In this document: positions 16,360 to 27,082 of the stretch, piece by piece
Numbering within the stretch: position 1 is the first letter of the stretch
Layout of the letters: each line of letters starts with the position of its first letter
Source of the DNA: VRUE01 sp963788975
GTDB lineage: Bacteria > Actinomycetota > Thermoleophilia > Solirubrobacterales > 70-9
Reading direction: 5' to 3'
Assembly: GCA_963788975.1 (NCBI GenBank)
Contig: CAWBIJ010000004.1
Location: 310,001 to 374,000, forward strand
Length of the DNA stretch: 64,000 nt
Notes under the pieces: generated by a model
The model's input: only the letters and a program-made list of their open reading frames with translations
What the model was told of the DNA's origin: nothing
The model's database searches: none
Program-made: the position numbers and the translations under genes

Positions 16360-17219
16360 TCAGCCGAGGCTGGGGCGCATCTGGCGCAGCCTCTTGACCC
16401 GCTCTTCGATCGGCGGGTGGGTCGAGAAGAGACCGGCGATCCCGCCGCCCTTGAAGGGCTTGACGATGTAGAGCGGCTCGGCCGCCTGGTTGACCTGCAT
16501 CGGGATCGCCTCCGCCCCCTGCTCTAGGCGCAGAAGGGCGCTGGCCAGCGACTCGGGGTTGCCGCAGATCTGAGCGCCGCCGGCGTCGGCCGCGTACTCG
16601 CGCTGGCGCGAGATCGAGAGCTGGATGATCGACGCCGCGATCGGCGCCAACAGGACCAGGGCCAGTGACGCCACCAGGCTGAGCGGCGACTCGTCCTCGC
16701 CCCCGAACCACATCAGCATGTAGGCGATGTAGGTGATCGCGCCGCCGATCGCCGCGGCGACCGACTGGATCAGGATGTCGCGGTGCTTGACGTGCGCGAG
16801 CTCGTGCGCGAGCACGCCGCGCAGCTCGTCCTCGGAGAGCAGTTTGGTGATCCCGCGGGTGACCGCTACGGCCGCGTTCTTCGGGTTGCGACCGGTGGCG
16901 AAGGCGTTGGGCTGGTCCTGAGGGATCATGTAGAGGCGCGGCATCGGCAGGTCGGCGCGGGTCGTCAGTTCCCGCACACCTGGTAGAGCCGCGGCGCTTC
17001 GGACTCCTCGAGCGGCTGGGCGCGGCTCATCTTCAGCGCCAGCTTGTCGCTGAAGAAGTAGGAGCCGAGGTTGATCAGCAGGCCGATCCCGAGGAAGAGC
17101 GCGGCCGTACTGGGACCGCCGATAAGGGCGCCAATAAGAACGAGCAGGCCGGTGAGGGAGGCCAGCAGGATCGTCGTGCGCAGCGTCGCGCCGAAGGTGG
17201 ACTCTCTCGTGGTCTTCAT
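16360..17219 (-). CDS. htpX: HtpX membrane metalloprotease (frameshifted as read)
   Basis: Zinc motif HELAHVKH with the downstream glutamate in REYAADAGG, and four hydrophobic segments: two before the zinc site (TILLASLTGLLVLIGALIG, AALFLGIGLLINLGSYFF) and two after. These are the hallmarks of HtpX, which degrades damaged inner-membrane proteins. I start at ATG 17219 (AAGGAGAG ribosome site). The frame changes at about 16973, within LYQV-VRELTTRADLP, by loss of one base. Both halves together give a normal-length HtpX with no other damage, so a sequence error is likely. Confidence 0.85.
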
Positions 17220-17311
17220 GCCTCTGCTCTCCTTGTCGAGTGGCCTGGCAGCGTAAATCATCCCGCTAGCAGGCGAAACTGGCCATAGGGGGCAACCCCT
17301 ATTCTCGCCTT

Positions 17312-18398
17312 GTGACGACCCTAGTCATCGTCGTGCTCTCCCTCGCCGTGATCGGCCTCGCTCGTCAACCTGATCGCGCTGCGCCGGCGCTTCGCGCCGC
17401 TGGAGAGGCTGATCGAGGACATGGAGAAGGTCGACCTGAGCAGCCCCGGCCAGGTCCTCCCCGCCTCGATCGACGGCGTCGGCGAGTCGGAGGAGGTCGA
17501 GCGGCTCGAGCTCGCCTTCCTGCGGATGATGCGACGGCTGGAAGCGGAGCGCCGCCGCGCCGGCAGCGCGGCGCTGCGGGCACAGGAGGAGGAGCGGACG
17601 CGCGTCGCCCGCGACCTCCACGACGAGGTGAACCAGTCGCTGACCGGGCTGCTGCTGCGGCTAGAGGCCGCCCGCGAGGCGGCTCCTCCCGAGCTGGAGG
17701 GGCAGCTGGCCGAGACCAAGGCGCTCGCCAACCAGGCGATGCGAGAGCTGCTCTCCCTTGCCCGCCAGCTCCGCCCCACCGCGCTCGACGACCTCGGCCT
17801 GGCGGCGGCCACCGCGGGGCAGGTCGAGCAACTCTCCCGCGGCGACGTCGAGGCCGAGTTCGCCGCCGACGGCGACTTCTCCGACCTCGGCGACGACGCC
17901 CAGCTGGTCGTCTACCGCGTCGCCCAGGAGGCGCTCTCCAACGCGACCAGGCACAGCGGCTCCGAGCGCGTCGCGGTCGTCCTGCGCCGCCGCGACGACG
18001 GCGGGGTCGAGCTCGAGGTCGGCGACGACGGTCGCGGCTTCGCCTTCGACGAGTCCGAGGGCGGCCTTGGAATCGCCGGAATGCGCGAGCGGGCGCTGCT
18101 GGTCGGCGGCGAGCTGACGATCGAGTCGCGGCCGGGCGCGGGCACCACCGTGCGCCTCACGGTCCCGGCTATGCAAGCGCCGCCGCCAGCACCTCCGCGA
18201 CCATTCCCGGCTGCTCGTTCACCTGCCGTTCGGAGAGGCGCAAAACCTCAAAACCGCGCCGCTTCAGGTCGAGATCGCGGGCGCGGTCGTCCTGGAAGGC
18301 CGCCTTGCCCCGGTGGTAGAGGTAGCTGTCGGTTTCGACGACCACTCGTCGCTCCGGCCAGAGAAAGTCGACGAGATGCGGGCCGACCCGCACGTTGA
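17312..18398 (+). CDS. NarL-type sensor histidine kinase (frameshifted as read)
   Basis: GTG start, one N-terminal membrane segment (TTLVIVVLSLAVIGL), then a one-base insertion near 17363 moves the frame to LVNLIALRRRFAPLERLIEDMEK. A HisKA_3 domain carries the phospho-histidine in RVARDLHDEVNQSL. A HATPase domain follows, with EALSNATRHS and DDGRGF. The kinase core ends at TVRLTVPA (about 18172). The open frame to 18398 is antisense to the DUF559 gene and is probably not native. The likely partner is the LuxR-type regulator at 19127, from which it is separated by that opposing gene. Confidence 0.82.
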
Positions 18399-19062
18399 CT
18401 TCGGGTCGTGGCAGCCGGTGGCGACGACACAGCCGCAGGAAGTCACTCTCCAAATCGCTGCGAGTGCGATCAACACCATCCTCGTCGTCAATCGGCAGGC
18501 CGAGCACACTCGCCTGTCGGATCGCCCTTCGCATCTCCCAATCTGAGACGGCCCAGGCCCAGCCAGCCGAAACCGCTGCACGCAGGTCCGCGATCGTCCG
18601 CGCCGGGGTCGTGACCGGGATCCCGCGGCGAAGCGTCACGTCCGCGGGCACCAGCGTGAGCGAGCGATGTACGCGAAGCCCAGGGCGGCGCGCCCTTCCT
18701 CCGTTCCCGCTGACGACTATGTCGCAAGGCGACTGCTTAACCGGCAACAGTCTCCAAAGGTACGCCGCACTGCGATGGCTCACCGCAGCGCTCCACCGAT
18801 CGAACACAGTGCCGCTGCCTTCGTCAGGTCCCCTGCTAAGGGCGAGCACCCCCGCCATCCAGCCGCCATCCGGTGCCAACGCCGTATGCCCCACCGCATA
18901 GACACCGCGATGGAGGCGATGTAGGCGTCCGCCGCGCACGCGCGTCCTAATCGCTTCCTTGCCCAGGCCCGATCGCCGCAGCTGGGCGATCGAGACGACC
19001 CCATGCTGCTTCTTCGCGATCTCAGCGAGCAGCAGATCGGGCTTGGCGAGTTTGGGGTGCAC
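18169..19062 (-). CDS. AbiEi-like winged helix plus DUF559 protein
   Basis: 297 residues from GTG 19062 (upstream frame is antisense to the response regulator). The N-terminus (LLLAEIAKKQHGVVSIAQLRRSGLGKEAIRTRVRGGRLHRLHRGVYAVGH) is the winged-helix seen in AbiEi-type antitoxin families. The C-terminus (VDFLWPERRVVVETDSYLYHRGKAAFQDDRARDLDLKRRGFEVLRLSERQV) is DUF559, a Vsr-like PD-(D/E)XK fold. Such proteins are abundant and scattered in actinobacteria, function unsettled. It sits, reversed, between a kinase and its regulator. Confidence 0.85.
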   Translation of the reverse strand: MHPKLAKPDLLLAEIAKKQHGVVSIAQLRRSGLGKEAIRTRVRGGRLHRLHRGVYAVGHTALAPDGGWMAGVLALSRGPDEGSGTVFDRWSAAVSHRSAAYLWRLLPVKQSPCDIVVSGNGGRARRPGLRVHRSLTLVPADVTLRRGIPVTTPARTIADLRAAVSAGWAWAVSDWEMRRAIRQASVLGLPIDDEDGVDRTRSDLESDFLRLCRRHRLPRPEVNVRVGPHLVDFLWPERRVVVETDSYLYHRGKAAFQDDRARDLDLKRRGFEVLRLSERQVNEQPGMVAEVLAAALA

Positions 19063-19126
19063 TACCGGGGTTAAGTCGCCAAGCCACGCCGATTCGCCCC
19101 CTGCGAACGACTGACAGACTGAGCGC

Positions 19127-19756
19127 ATGCGAGTCCTGATCGCAGACGACCACGGGATCGTTCGCTCCGGGATCCGGCTGCTGCTGGAGCAACAAGGGGA
19201 TATCGAGGTCGTCGGCGAGGCGGCGGATGGCGCCGAGGCGCGTGAGCTGGCGATCAGGGAGCGGCCCGACCTGGCGATCCTCGACGTGAAGATGCCGAAG
19301 CTGACCGGGCTGCAGGCGACCCGCGAGATCAAGCAGCAAGCGCCCGAGGTCGCGGTGCTGATCCTCTCAATGCACGACGACGAGCGCTACCTGTTCGAGG
19401 CGCTGAAGGCAGGCGCCTCCGGCTACGTGCTGAAGGCGCAGGCGGATACCGACCTGCTCGCTGCGATCCGCGCGGTCGAGCGCGGCGAGCCCTTCCTCAC
19501 CCCCGAGGCGCAGCGCACTCTGATCAAGGACGTGCTCGAGCGCGGCTCCAGCGGCGAGGAGGAGCTGACCCCGCGCGAGGAGGAGGTGGTGAAGCTGGTC
19601 GCCGAGGCGAACACGACGAAGCAGATCGCCGAGGTCCTCCATCTCTCCGAGAAGACGGTCGAGAACCACCGCGCCAACGCGATGCGCAAGCTCGGCATGC
19701 GCGACCGGGTCGAGCTGGTCCGCTACGCGATCCGCCGCGGCCTGATCGAGCCCTGA
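19127..19756 (+). CDS. LuxR/NarL-family response regulator
   Basis: 209 residues. The receiver domain has acidic residues D7-D8, phospho-acceptor D53 (AILDVKMPK) and lysine in YVLKAQAD. A C-terminal LuxR helix-turn-helix follows (LTPREEEVVKLVAEANTTKQIAEVLHLSEKTVENHRANAMRKLGM). Such regulators are phosphorylated by HisKA_3 kinases like that at 17312 and activate transcription. No target site is evident here. Confidence 0.92.
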   Translation: MRVLIADDHGIVRSGIRLLLEQQGDIEVVGEAADGAEARELAIRERPDLAILDVKMPKLTGLQATREIKQQAPEVAVLILSMHDDERYLFEALKAGASGYVLKAQADTDLLAAIRAVERGEPFLTPEAQRTLIKDVLERGSSGEEELTPREEEVVKLVAEANTTKQIAEVLHLSEKTVENHRANAMRKLGMRDRVELVRYAIRRGLIEP

Positions 19757-19794
19757 GCCGGTCTCCTCACTTTGCTTGACTGAGGGGCCAGTCG

Positions 19795-21256
19795 ATGGAG
19801 GGCAACGGAGAATTCAGAGAGAAGCGCTGGCTGGCCCTGGTCCTGCTCTGCTCGGCGCAGTTCGTCGTCGTCCTCGACGCCTCGATCGTCAACGTGGCGC
19901 TGCCCTCGATCGGCAAAGCGCTCGACTTCTCCCAGGAGAACCTGCCCTGGGTCGTCAACGCCTACGTGCTCACCTTCGGCGGCTTCCTGCTGCTCGGCGG
20001 CCGCACCGCCGACCTGCTGGGCCGCCGCCGGGTGTTCATGGCGGGCCTGCTGCTGGTCGCGGTCGCCTCGCTCGCCGCCGGCTTCGCCGCCACCGAGGGG
20101 CAGCTGATCGCCGCCCGCGCCGCGCAGGGCCTCGGCGCCGCGATCATCTCCCCAGCCGCGCTCTCGATCGTCACCACCACCTTCAGCGACGGCGCCGAGC
20201 GCAACAAGGCGCTCGGGGTCTGGGGCGCGGTGGCAGGCTCGGGCGGCGCGGCCGGCGTCCTGCTCGGCGGCATCCTCACCGACGGCCTCGGATGGGAGTG
20301 GGTGCTCTGGGTCAACGTGCCCGTCAGCACTGATCGCCTTCGCGCTGACCCCGCGACTGATCGCCGAAAGCCGGGCCGAACACGAGACCCGCGCCTTCGA
20401 CGTCGCCGGCGCCGTCACCGTCACCGCGGCGCTCTCGATCCTGGTCTACGCGCTGGTGGACGCAACCGACGCCGGCTGGGGATCGGCCCAGACGATCGGC
20501 CTGATCGCGCTCTCGGTGACGCTGCTCGCGGCCTTCGTCGCGATCGAGCTGCGCTCCACCAAGCCGCTGGTCCCGTTCTCGATCTTCCGCATCCGCACCC
20601 TGACCGGCGCCAACGTGGTCGGGCTGCTGGTCGGCGCCTCGCTCTTCTCGATGTTCTTCTTCATCTCCCTATATATGCAGCAGGTGCTCGGCTACAGCGC
20701 GATCCACGCCGGGCTCTCCTACCTGCCGCTGGCCCTCGTGATCATGGCCTCGGCCGGGATCGCCTCCCAGCTGGTGACCAAGCTCGGCTACAAGCCGGTG
20801 CTCGCAGCGGGGCTGATGTTCATCGTCATCGGCCTGACCTGGTTCAGCCGCGTCTCGGTCGGCGGCAGCTTCGCCACCGACATCCTCGGCCCGTCGCTGT
20901 TCGCCGCGGCCGGCCTCGGCTTCGCCTTCGTGACGACGACGATCGCCGCCGTCTCCGGCGTCGAGGAGAACGAGGCGGGCCTGGCCAGCGGCCTGATCAA
21001 CACCTCGCAGCAAATCGGCGGCGCGCTCGGCCTAGCTGTGCTCTCGACGATCGCCATCTCCCGCACAGAAGACCTGGCGCCGACTGGCGCACCGAGCGCC
21101 GGCGCGCTGACCGAGGGCTTCCAGGCCGCCTTCCTCGGCGGGGCCGGGATCGCTCTGCTCGGCTTCGTCCTGACGCTCGTCCTGATCCGCGGTAGTGACA
21201 GCCGCGCCCATATGGAGCTCGGGAAAGAGGCGGCGAGCGAAGGCGCGTCCGCATAA
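19795..21256 (+). CDS. DHA2-family MFS drug:H+ antiporter (frameshifted as read)
   Basis: The N-terminal half contains the DHA2 signature LDASIVNVALPSIGKAL and the loop GGRTADLLGRRRVF. A one-base insertion near 20330 (within WVNVPVS) shifts the rest to the frame LIAFALTPRLIAESRAEHETRAF...IRTLTGANVVGLL...EENEAGLASGLINTSQQIGGALG. Together they give about 486 residues and about 14 hydrophobic segments, as in EmrB/QacA exporters. It lies directly after the response regulator, which might control it. Confidence 0.85.
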
Positions 21257-21267
21257 CCGACCGCTTC

Positions 21268-21276
21268 AGTAGGATT
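21268..21276 (+). promoter_or_regulatory. AGTAGGATT motif before the Rrf2 gene
   Basis: AGTAGGATT lies 8 bases before the Rrf2 start and includes its AGGA ribosome site. The same nine bases occur at 25252-25260 ahead of the Rieske-sufB-sufD operon. This suggests a shared site, perhaps for the Rrf2 protein. Confidence 0.35.
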
Positions 21277-21283
21277 TCTGCAG

Positions 21284-21763
21284 ATGCTGTTTTCGACCAA
21301 GGCCGAGTACGGAGTGCGATTGATGGTCGAGCTGGGCCGCCAGCCCGGCTCGGCGCCGATCTCGCTGAGCGCCGTCGCTGAGGCGGAGCGGCTGCCGCTC
21401 TCCTACCTCGAGCACCTGGTCGCGAAGCTGCGCAAAGCCGGGCTGGTGACCTCGACCCGGGGCGCCCACGGCGGCTACCGGCTCGCCCAGCCCGCCGAGG
21501 CGATCACGATGGACGCGGTCGTCGAGGCGCTGGAAGGCCAGATCGCCCCGATGGAGTGCTTCCACGAGGCGCCCGAGGGCAAAGTGCTCTGCTCGCACGA
21601 GAGCGACGGCGACCACGCCTGTTCGACCAAGCTGCTGTGGACGCGGGTGCAAGGCGGCGTCACCAAGGCCCTGGCGGGCACCACGCTGGCCGAGCTGGTG
21701 GAGTTCTCCGGCCCGGCCCCCCGTGCCGAACGGACGGCCCCGCCCGTGGGCACGGCCGCCTGA
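21284..21763 (+). CDS. Rrf2-family Fe-S sensing regulator of the suf genes
   Basis: 159 residues. The winged helix (MLFSTKAEYGVRLMVELGRQ...LSYLEHLVAKLRKAGLVTSTRGAHGGYRLAQP) is typical of Rrf2/IscR. Three cysteines follow in the sensor loop (MECFHEA, VLCSHES, HACSTKLLW), fitting a [2Fe-2S] or [4Fe-4S] ligand set. It is the first gene before sufC, so it probably represses or tunes the suf operon according to cluster supply. Confidence 0.88.
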   Translation: MLFSTKAEYGVRLMVELGRQPGSAPISLSAVAEAERLPLSYLEHLVAKLRKAGLVTSTRGAHGGYRLAQPAEAITMDAVVEALEGQIAPMECFHEAPEGKVLCSHESDGDHACSTKLLWTRVQGGVTKALAGTTLAELVEFSGPAPRAERTAPPVGTAA

Positions 21764-21796
21764 CACGATCTTTCAAAACCAGAAACGGAGTGAGAT

Positions 21797-22568
<772 letters not shown>

Positions 22569-22578
22569 CCTCGGGACG

Positions 22579-23846
22579 ATGGCGCCGGCGACAGGCACAG
22601 GTCAGGCCCCGCCCTCGGCGTTCCCGATCGAGAAGGTCCGCGCCGCCTTCCCGGCGCTGGAGCGCGAGGTCAACGGGCAGCCCGTCGCCTACCTCGACAG
22701 CGGCGCCAGCTCGCAGCGGGTGCTGGCCTCGATCCAGGCGGTCGACCGCTACGAGCGCACCCACCACTCCAACGTCCACCGCGGCGCCCACACGATGTCG
22801 GCCGAGGCGACGGCGGCCTTCGAGGGGGCGCGGGCGACCGTCGCCGACCACCTCGGCGCCGCCGACCGCCGCGAGGTCGTTTTCGTCCGCAACGCGACCG
22901 AGGCGATCAACCTGGTCGCGCGGGCTTGGGGCGACGCCAACATCGGCGAGGGCGACCGGATCGTGCTCACCGAGATGGAGCACCACTCCAACCTCGTCCC
23001 CTGGCAGCAGCTGGCGGAGCGGGTCGGGGCCGAGATCGACTGGGTGCCGGTGACCGGCGAGGGCCTGCTCGACATGGAGGCCTTCGCGGCGCTGCTGGAG
23101 CGGGGGCCGAAGCTCGTCGCCGTCACCCACGTCTCCAACGTGCTCGGCACCGAGAACCCGCTCGCTGAGATCTCCCGCCTCGCCCACGACGCCGGCGCCC
23201 TGGTGCTCGCCGACGGCGCTCAGGCGGCGCCGAAGCTGGCCCTCGACGTGGCCGAGCTCGGGATCGACTTCTACGCCGTCACCGGCCACAAGCTCTACGG
23301 CGCCGACCGGGATCGGGGCGCTCTGGGACTCGGCTCGAGCTGCTGCGCGAGATGCCGCCCTTCCTCGGCGGCGGCTCGATGATCCGCAAGGTGACTCGTG
23401 AGGGCACGACCTACGCCGACCCGCCGGCCCGCTTCGAGGCCGGCACGCCGGCGATCGCCCAGGCGATCGGGATGGCCTCGGCGCTGCGCTGGCTCGACGG
23501 AGTCGGCATGGATGCAGTGCTGGAGCACGAGCGCCGCGTCGCCGACTACGCGCTCGATCGCTTGCCCGAGGTGCCCGGCCTGCAGATCTTTGGTCCACCC
23601 CGGGGCCGGGAGCGAATCGGGCCGGTCTCCTTCGAGCTCGAGGGCGTCCACGCCCACGACGTATCCGAGATCCTCGATCGCCACGGTGTCGCGATCCGCG
23701 CCGGCCATCACTGCGCGCAGCCGCTGATGGACCATCTCGGTGTCGCTGCCACCGCCCGCGCCAGCTTCGGCGTCTACACGACGCCGGAGGAGATCGACCG
23801 CCTGGTCGAGGGCCTCCACGACGCCCGCAAGGTCTTCGGCCTCTGA
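22579..23846 (+). CDS. sufS: SufS cysteine desulfurase (two frameshifts as read)
   Basis: PLP enzyme that takes sulfur from cysteine for Fe-S assembly. The motif block YLDSGASSQRV opens it. The lysine that binds PLP is in VTGHKLYG. Just after it, two one-base insertions (about 23300 and 23330) break the frame in a stretch that should read like GPTGIGALWARLELLREMPPFLGGGSMI. The rest (SFELEGVHAHDVSEILDRHGVAIRAGHHCAQPL) carries the catalytic cysteine in HHCAQP. About 422 residues when joined. It lies 10 bp after sufC and overlaps sufU by one base. Confidence 0.9.
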
Positions 23847-24283
23847 TGGACGAGCTCTACCGCGACCAGATCCTCGAGCACTACAAGCGGCCGCACAACT
23901 TCGGCCGGCTGGAGGATCCCGATCTCGAGTTCGAGGACACCAACCCACTCTGCGGCGACGAGCAGCATGTGACGATCCGGCTCGACGAGGAGGGCAAGGT
24001 CGCCGAGATCGCCTTCGACGGCAAAGGCTGCGCGATCTCCACCGCCGCCACCTCGCTGCTCACCGACGAGCTGCAGGGCAAGACGCGCCAAGAGCTGCTG
24101 CGGCTGCCCAAGGAGTACGTCCTCGACCTGCTCGGAATCGAGATCTCGGCGACGCGGATGAAGTGCGCGATGCTGGGCCTGAAGGTGGTGAAGAGCGCCA
24201 GCCTCGGCCAGTCCGCCGAATGGGAGGACGAGGGCAAGGCCGGCGACCCTTCCGAAGCGGCCGCCGACCTCGGTCGCCTCTAA
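23846..24283 (+). CDS. sufU: SufU sulfur transfer/scaffold protein
   Basis: 145 residues of the IscU/SufU family, with the three conserved cysteines in NPLCGDE, GKGCAIS and RMKCAML, the aspartate after the first one, and the SufU-type insertion between the second and third. It takes persulfide sulfur from SufS and hands it to SufBCD. The ATG overlaps the sufS stop (TGATG), so translation is coupled. Confidence 0.92.
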   Translation: MDELYRDQILEHYKRPHNFGRLEDPDLEFEDTNPLCGDEQHVTIRLDEEGKVAEIAFDGKGCAISTAATSLLTDELQGKTRQELLRLPKEYVLDLLGIEISATRMKCAMLGLKVVKSASLGQSAEWEDEGKAGDPSEAAADLGRL

Positions 24284-24286
24284 CGC

Positions 24287-25087
24287 CTACGGCGCGTTTT
24301 CCCGTGTTTCCTGGCTGAGCGCGATCACTCCGAAGCTCGCCCCGTGCGGGTCGGTGAGGATCGAGAAGCGGCCTGTGGGAATGTCGATCGGCTCGACCAT
24401 GACATTGCCGCCGCTCGTCTTCGCCTTCTCGACCGTCGCGTCCGTGTCCTCGACCGCGAAGTAGATCTGCCAGTGGGCGGGCACCTGCTCGGGAACGCCT
24501 CGTTCGGCCAGGTTGAGAATGCCGCCGACCGGGTTTCCGTTGAGGTTGATCGTCGTGTAGCTGCCCGCCTCCCCCATGTCTTTGTCTTCGAAGGACCAGC
24601 CGAAAACGTCCTCGAAGAACGACTTGGCAGCCTCGACGTCGCGGGTGTTGAGCTCGGCCCAGGAGAAGGCGCCCGGCTCGTTGACGAGGCCGGCGCCCTT
24701 GTTTTTGCCGGGCTGCCAGATGCCGACGACAGCGCCGGTCGGGTCCGCGACAAACGCCATCCGGCCGTAGTCGAGCACGGTCATCGGCTCGAACACCACG
24801 GCGCCGCCGGCCTCCTTGACCTTGGCCACGGTCGCGTCGGCATCCTCGACCGCTATGTAGGTCGACCAGGAGGGAGGCTGGCTCTCTTCCATCAGTTTCA
24901 TCACGCCGCCGATCGCCTTGTCCCCCAGCATCGCCACCCGGTAGCCACCGGTCTGCTCGGCGTTCTCGTCCGCCTCGACGCTCCAGCCGAAGAGGCCCCC
25001 GTAGAACTCCGCCGCGGCATCCTGGTCGGGTGTGCCGAGATCGATCCAGCACGGGGTCCCCGGCTCGTAGCTCGTCCTCTCGCTCAT
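24287..25087 (-). CDS. VOC/glyoxalase-like protein, two domains
   Basis: 266 residues from ATG 25087 (GGAAAGGAA ribosome site). Two tandem vicinal-oxygen-chelate domains (about 10-125 and 140-262), each with the pattern W-x-(D/E)L-x-T-x-D...A-x-(E/S)FY/F...GW and IAVEDADATVAKVKEAGG / FAVEDTDATVEKAKTSGG. Some proteins of this type are annotated as hydroxylases or immunity proteins, but the substrate cannot be told here. It is convergent with sufU and divides the suf genes into two operons. Confidence 0.82.
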   Translation of the reverse strand: MSERTSYEPGTPCWIDLGTPDQDAAAEFYGGLFGWSVEADENAEQTGGYRVAMLGDKAIGGVMKLMEESQPPSWSTYIAVEDADATVAKVKEAGGAVVFEPMTVLDYGRMAFVADPTGAVVGIWQPGKNKGAGLVNEPGAFSWAELNTRDVEAAKSFFEDVFGWSFEDKDMGEAGSYTTINLNGNPVGGILNLAERGVPEQVPAHWQIYFAVEDTDATVEKAKTSGGNVMVEPIDIPTGRFSILTDPHGASFGVIALSQETRENAP

Positions 25088-25251
25088 GCTCGTTCCTTTC
25101 CTAGAAGGGTTCCTGCGCACTAAGACCGCCGCGCACGGGAAAGCTCATCGGTCCTCCTCTCCGATCCTCCCAATCCCCCGGCAGGCACGCGTCAAACGCT
25201 TGTTACGCAGAGGCGGCCGGTCCACCCCGGCCGCTAAAATCCGACTGGAGA

Positions 25252-25260
25252 AGTAGGATT
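25252..25260 (+). promoter_or_regulatory. AGTAGGATT motif before the Rieske-sufBD operon
   Basis: Second copy of the nine-base motif found before the Rrf2 gene (21268-21276). It lies 11 bases after a TAAAAT box (25235-25240), a possible -10, and so near the expected start of transcription. A site there would suit repression. Confidence 0.35.
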
Positions 25261-25316
25261 AAGTCTCAACCCGCACTATCCCCCGCGAGCGGGCAAAGAG
25301 CGAGAAGGAAGGTGCC

Positions 25317-25646
25317 GTGCCGGACACCGCTGGAACAACCGTCGCAGTTTGCCCCGCCGCCGAGCTGCCGCCAGGCAGCATGCGCCTGGTCGAGCACGAG
25401 GGCCGCAAGATCGGGGTCTTCAACTGCGACGGGACGCTGCACGCGATCGAGGACCGCTGCTCGCACGACGACGGCCCGCTGGCCGAGGGCGAGTTCGACC
25501 CGGCCACCTGCACCGTCGAGTGCCCCCGCCACGGCTCGCTCTTCGACCTGACCACCGGCAGGCCGAAGACGCTCCCCGCCTATGCTCCGGTGCAGACGTT
25601 CCCGGCGGCCGTCGAGAACGACACGATCGTCCTGGAGGTTGATTGA
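25317..25646 (+). CDS. Rieske-type [2Fe-2S] ferredoxin of the suf operon
   Basis: 109 residues, GTG start after AAGGAAGG. Cluster ligands are CSHDD (C-x-H) and CPRHGS (C-x2-H), the NirD/bphA3-like Rieske pattern. It heads the operon with sufB and sufD, so it probably supplies electrons to cluster assembly or is a client. Non-heme Rieske proteins are often found at this place in actinobacterial suf operons. Confidence 0.88.
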   Translation: MPDTAGTTVAVCPAAELPPGSMRLVEHEGRKIGVFNCDGTLHAIEDRCSHDDGPLAEGEFDPATCTVECPRHGSLFDLTTGRPKTLPAYAPVQTFPAAVENDTIVLEVD

Positions 25647-25648
25647 CC

Positions 25649-27082
25649 ATGGCAACGCCTGAGGTCATCGCAGAGAAAAGAGAGCTGGCCGGCATCAACG
25701 CCGATTACAAGGAGAAGTTCGGCTTCCACGATCCCGAGACCGGCTACGCCTACAAGGCCCCCAAGGGCCTCTCGCGCGAGGTGGTCGAATCGATCTCCGA
25801 GTACAAGGACGAGCCGCAGTGGATGCGGGACTTCCGGCTGAAGTCGCTGGAGCACTTCGAAAACCGGCCGACTCCGAACTGGGGCGGCAACCTCGGCCAG
25901 ATCGACTTCGAAGACATCCACTACTTCGTCCGCGCCTCCGAAAAGAACAGCCGCGACTGGGACGAGGTCCCCGAGGACATCAAGAACACCTTCGACCGAC
26001 TCGGCATCCCCGAGGCGGAGCGCAAATTCCTCTCCGGGGTCGGCGCCCAGTACGAGTCCGAGGTCGTCTACCACCAGGTCAACGAGAAGCTCGAGGCCCA
26101 AGGCGTGATCTTCACCGACATGGACACCGCGCTGCGCGAGCACGAGGACCTGGTCCGCGAGTACTGGGCGACGATCATCCCGCCCAACGACAACAAGCTG
26201 GCGGCGCTCAACTCCGCGGTCTGGTCGGGCGGCTCCTTCGTCTACGTGCCGGCCGGGGTCAAAGTCGAGATGCCGCTGCAGGCCTACTTCCGGATCAACA
26301 CCGAGAACATGGGCCAGTTCGAGCGCACTCTGATCATCTGCGAGGAGGGCGCCGACGTCCACTACATCGAGGGCTGCACGGCGCCGGTCTACACGACCGA
26401 CTCGCTGCACTCGGCGGTGGTCGAGATCGTCGCCAAACCGAGCTCACGGGTCCGCTACACGACCGTGCAGAACTGGTCGCAGAACGTCTTCAACCTCGTC
26501 ACCAAGCGCGCCGTCGCCCACGAGAAGGCGACGATGGAGTGGGTCGACTGCAACCTCGGCTCGAAGCTGACGATGAAGTACCCGTCGATCTACCTACTCG
26601 GCCCCGAAGCCCACGGCGAGATCCTCTCGATCGCCTTCGCCGGCGACGGGCAGCACCAGGACGCCGGCGGCAAGATCATCCACGCGGCGCCGCGTACCTC
26701 GTCCTCGATCTTCTCCAAGTCGATCTCCAAGGACGGCGGGCGGGCGACCTACCGCGGCCTGCTCGAGGTGGCGAACGGGGCGACCGAGTCCCGCTCCAAG
26801 GTGGTCTGCGACGCGCTGCTGCTCGACGAGGACTCGCGCTCGGACACCTACCCGACGATCCGCATCGACGAGAACGACGCCGACGTCGGCCACGAGGCGA
26901 CCGTCTCCAAGATCGGCGACGAGCAGCTCTTCTACCTGCAGAGCCGTGGGCTCGACGAGGAGGAGGCCTCGAAGATGATCGTCAACGGCTTCATCGAGCC
27001 GGTGACCAAGGAGCTGCCGATGGAGTACGCGGTCGAGCTCAACCGGCTGATCGAGTTGCAAATGGAGGGCTCGATTGGCTGA
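25649..27082 (+). CDS. sufB: SufB Fe-S cluster scaffold subunit
   Basis: 477 residues. The family block SGGSFVYVPAGVKVEMPLQAYFRIN and the glutamate/cysteine tunnel residues (EGCTAPVYTTDSLHSAVVEI) are present, along with the terminal region DEEEASKMIVNGFIEPV. Works with SufC and SufD in the SufBCD complex. ATG 25649 follows the Rieske stop by 2 bases; the sufD start lies inside its last codons. Confidence 0.95.
   Translation: MATPEVIAEKRELAGINADYKEKFGFHDPETGYAYKAPKGLSREVVESISEYKDEPQWMRDFRLKSLEHFENRPTPNWGGNLGQIDFEDIHYFVRASEKNSRDWDEVPEDIKNTFDRLGIPEAERKFLSGVGAQYESEVVYHQVNEKLEAQGVIFTDMDTALREHEDLVREYWATIIPPNDNKLAALNSAVWSGGSFVYVPAGVKVEMPLQAYFRINTENMGQFERTLIICEEGADVHYIEGCTAPVYTTDSLHSAVVEIVAKPSSRVRYTTVQNWSQNVFNLVTKRAVAHEKATMEWVDCNLGSKLTMKYPSIYLLGPEAHGEILSIAFAGDGQHQDAGGKIIHAAPRTSSSIFSKSISKDGGRATYRGLLEVANGATESRSKVVCDALLLDEDSRSDTYPTIRIDENDADVGHEATVSKIGDEQLFYLQSRGLDEEEASKMIVNGFIEPVTKELPMEYAVELNRLIELQMEGSIG

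Noticed and set aside
24280..24305. Terminator between sufU and the VOC gene
   Set aside because: The stem (CGCC/GGCG) is only four pairs with a short T run; too weak to call.
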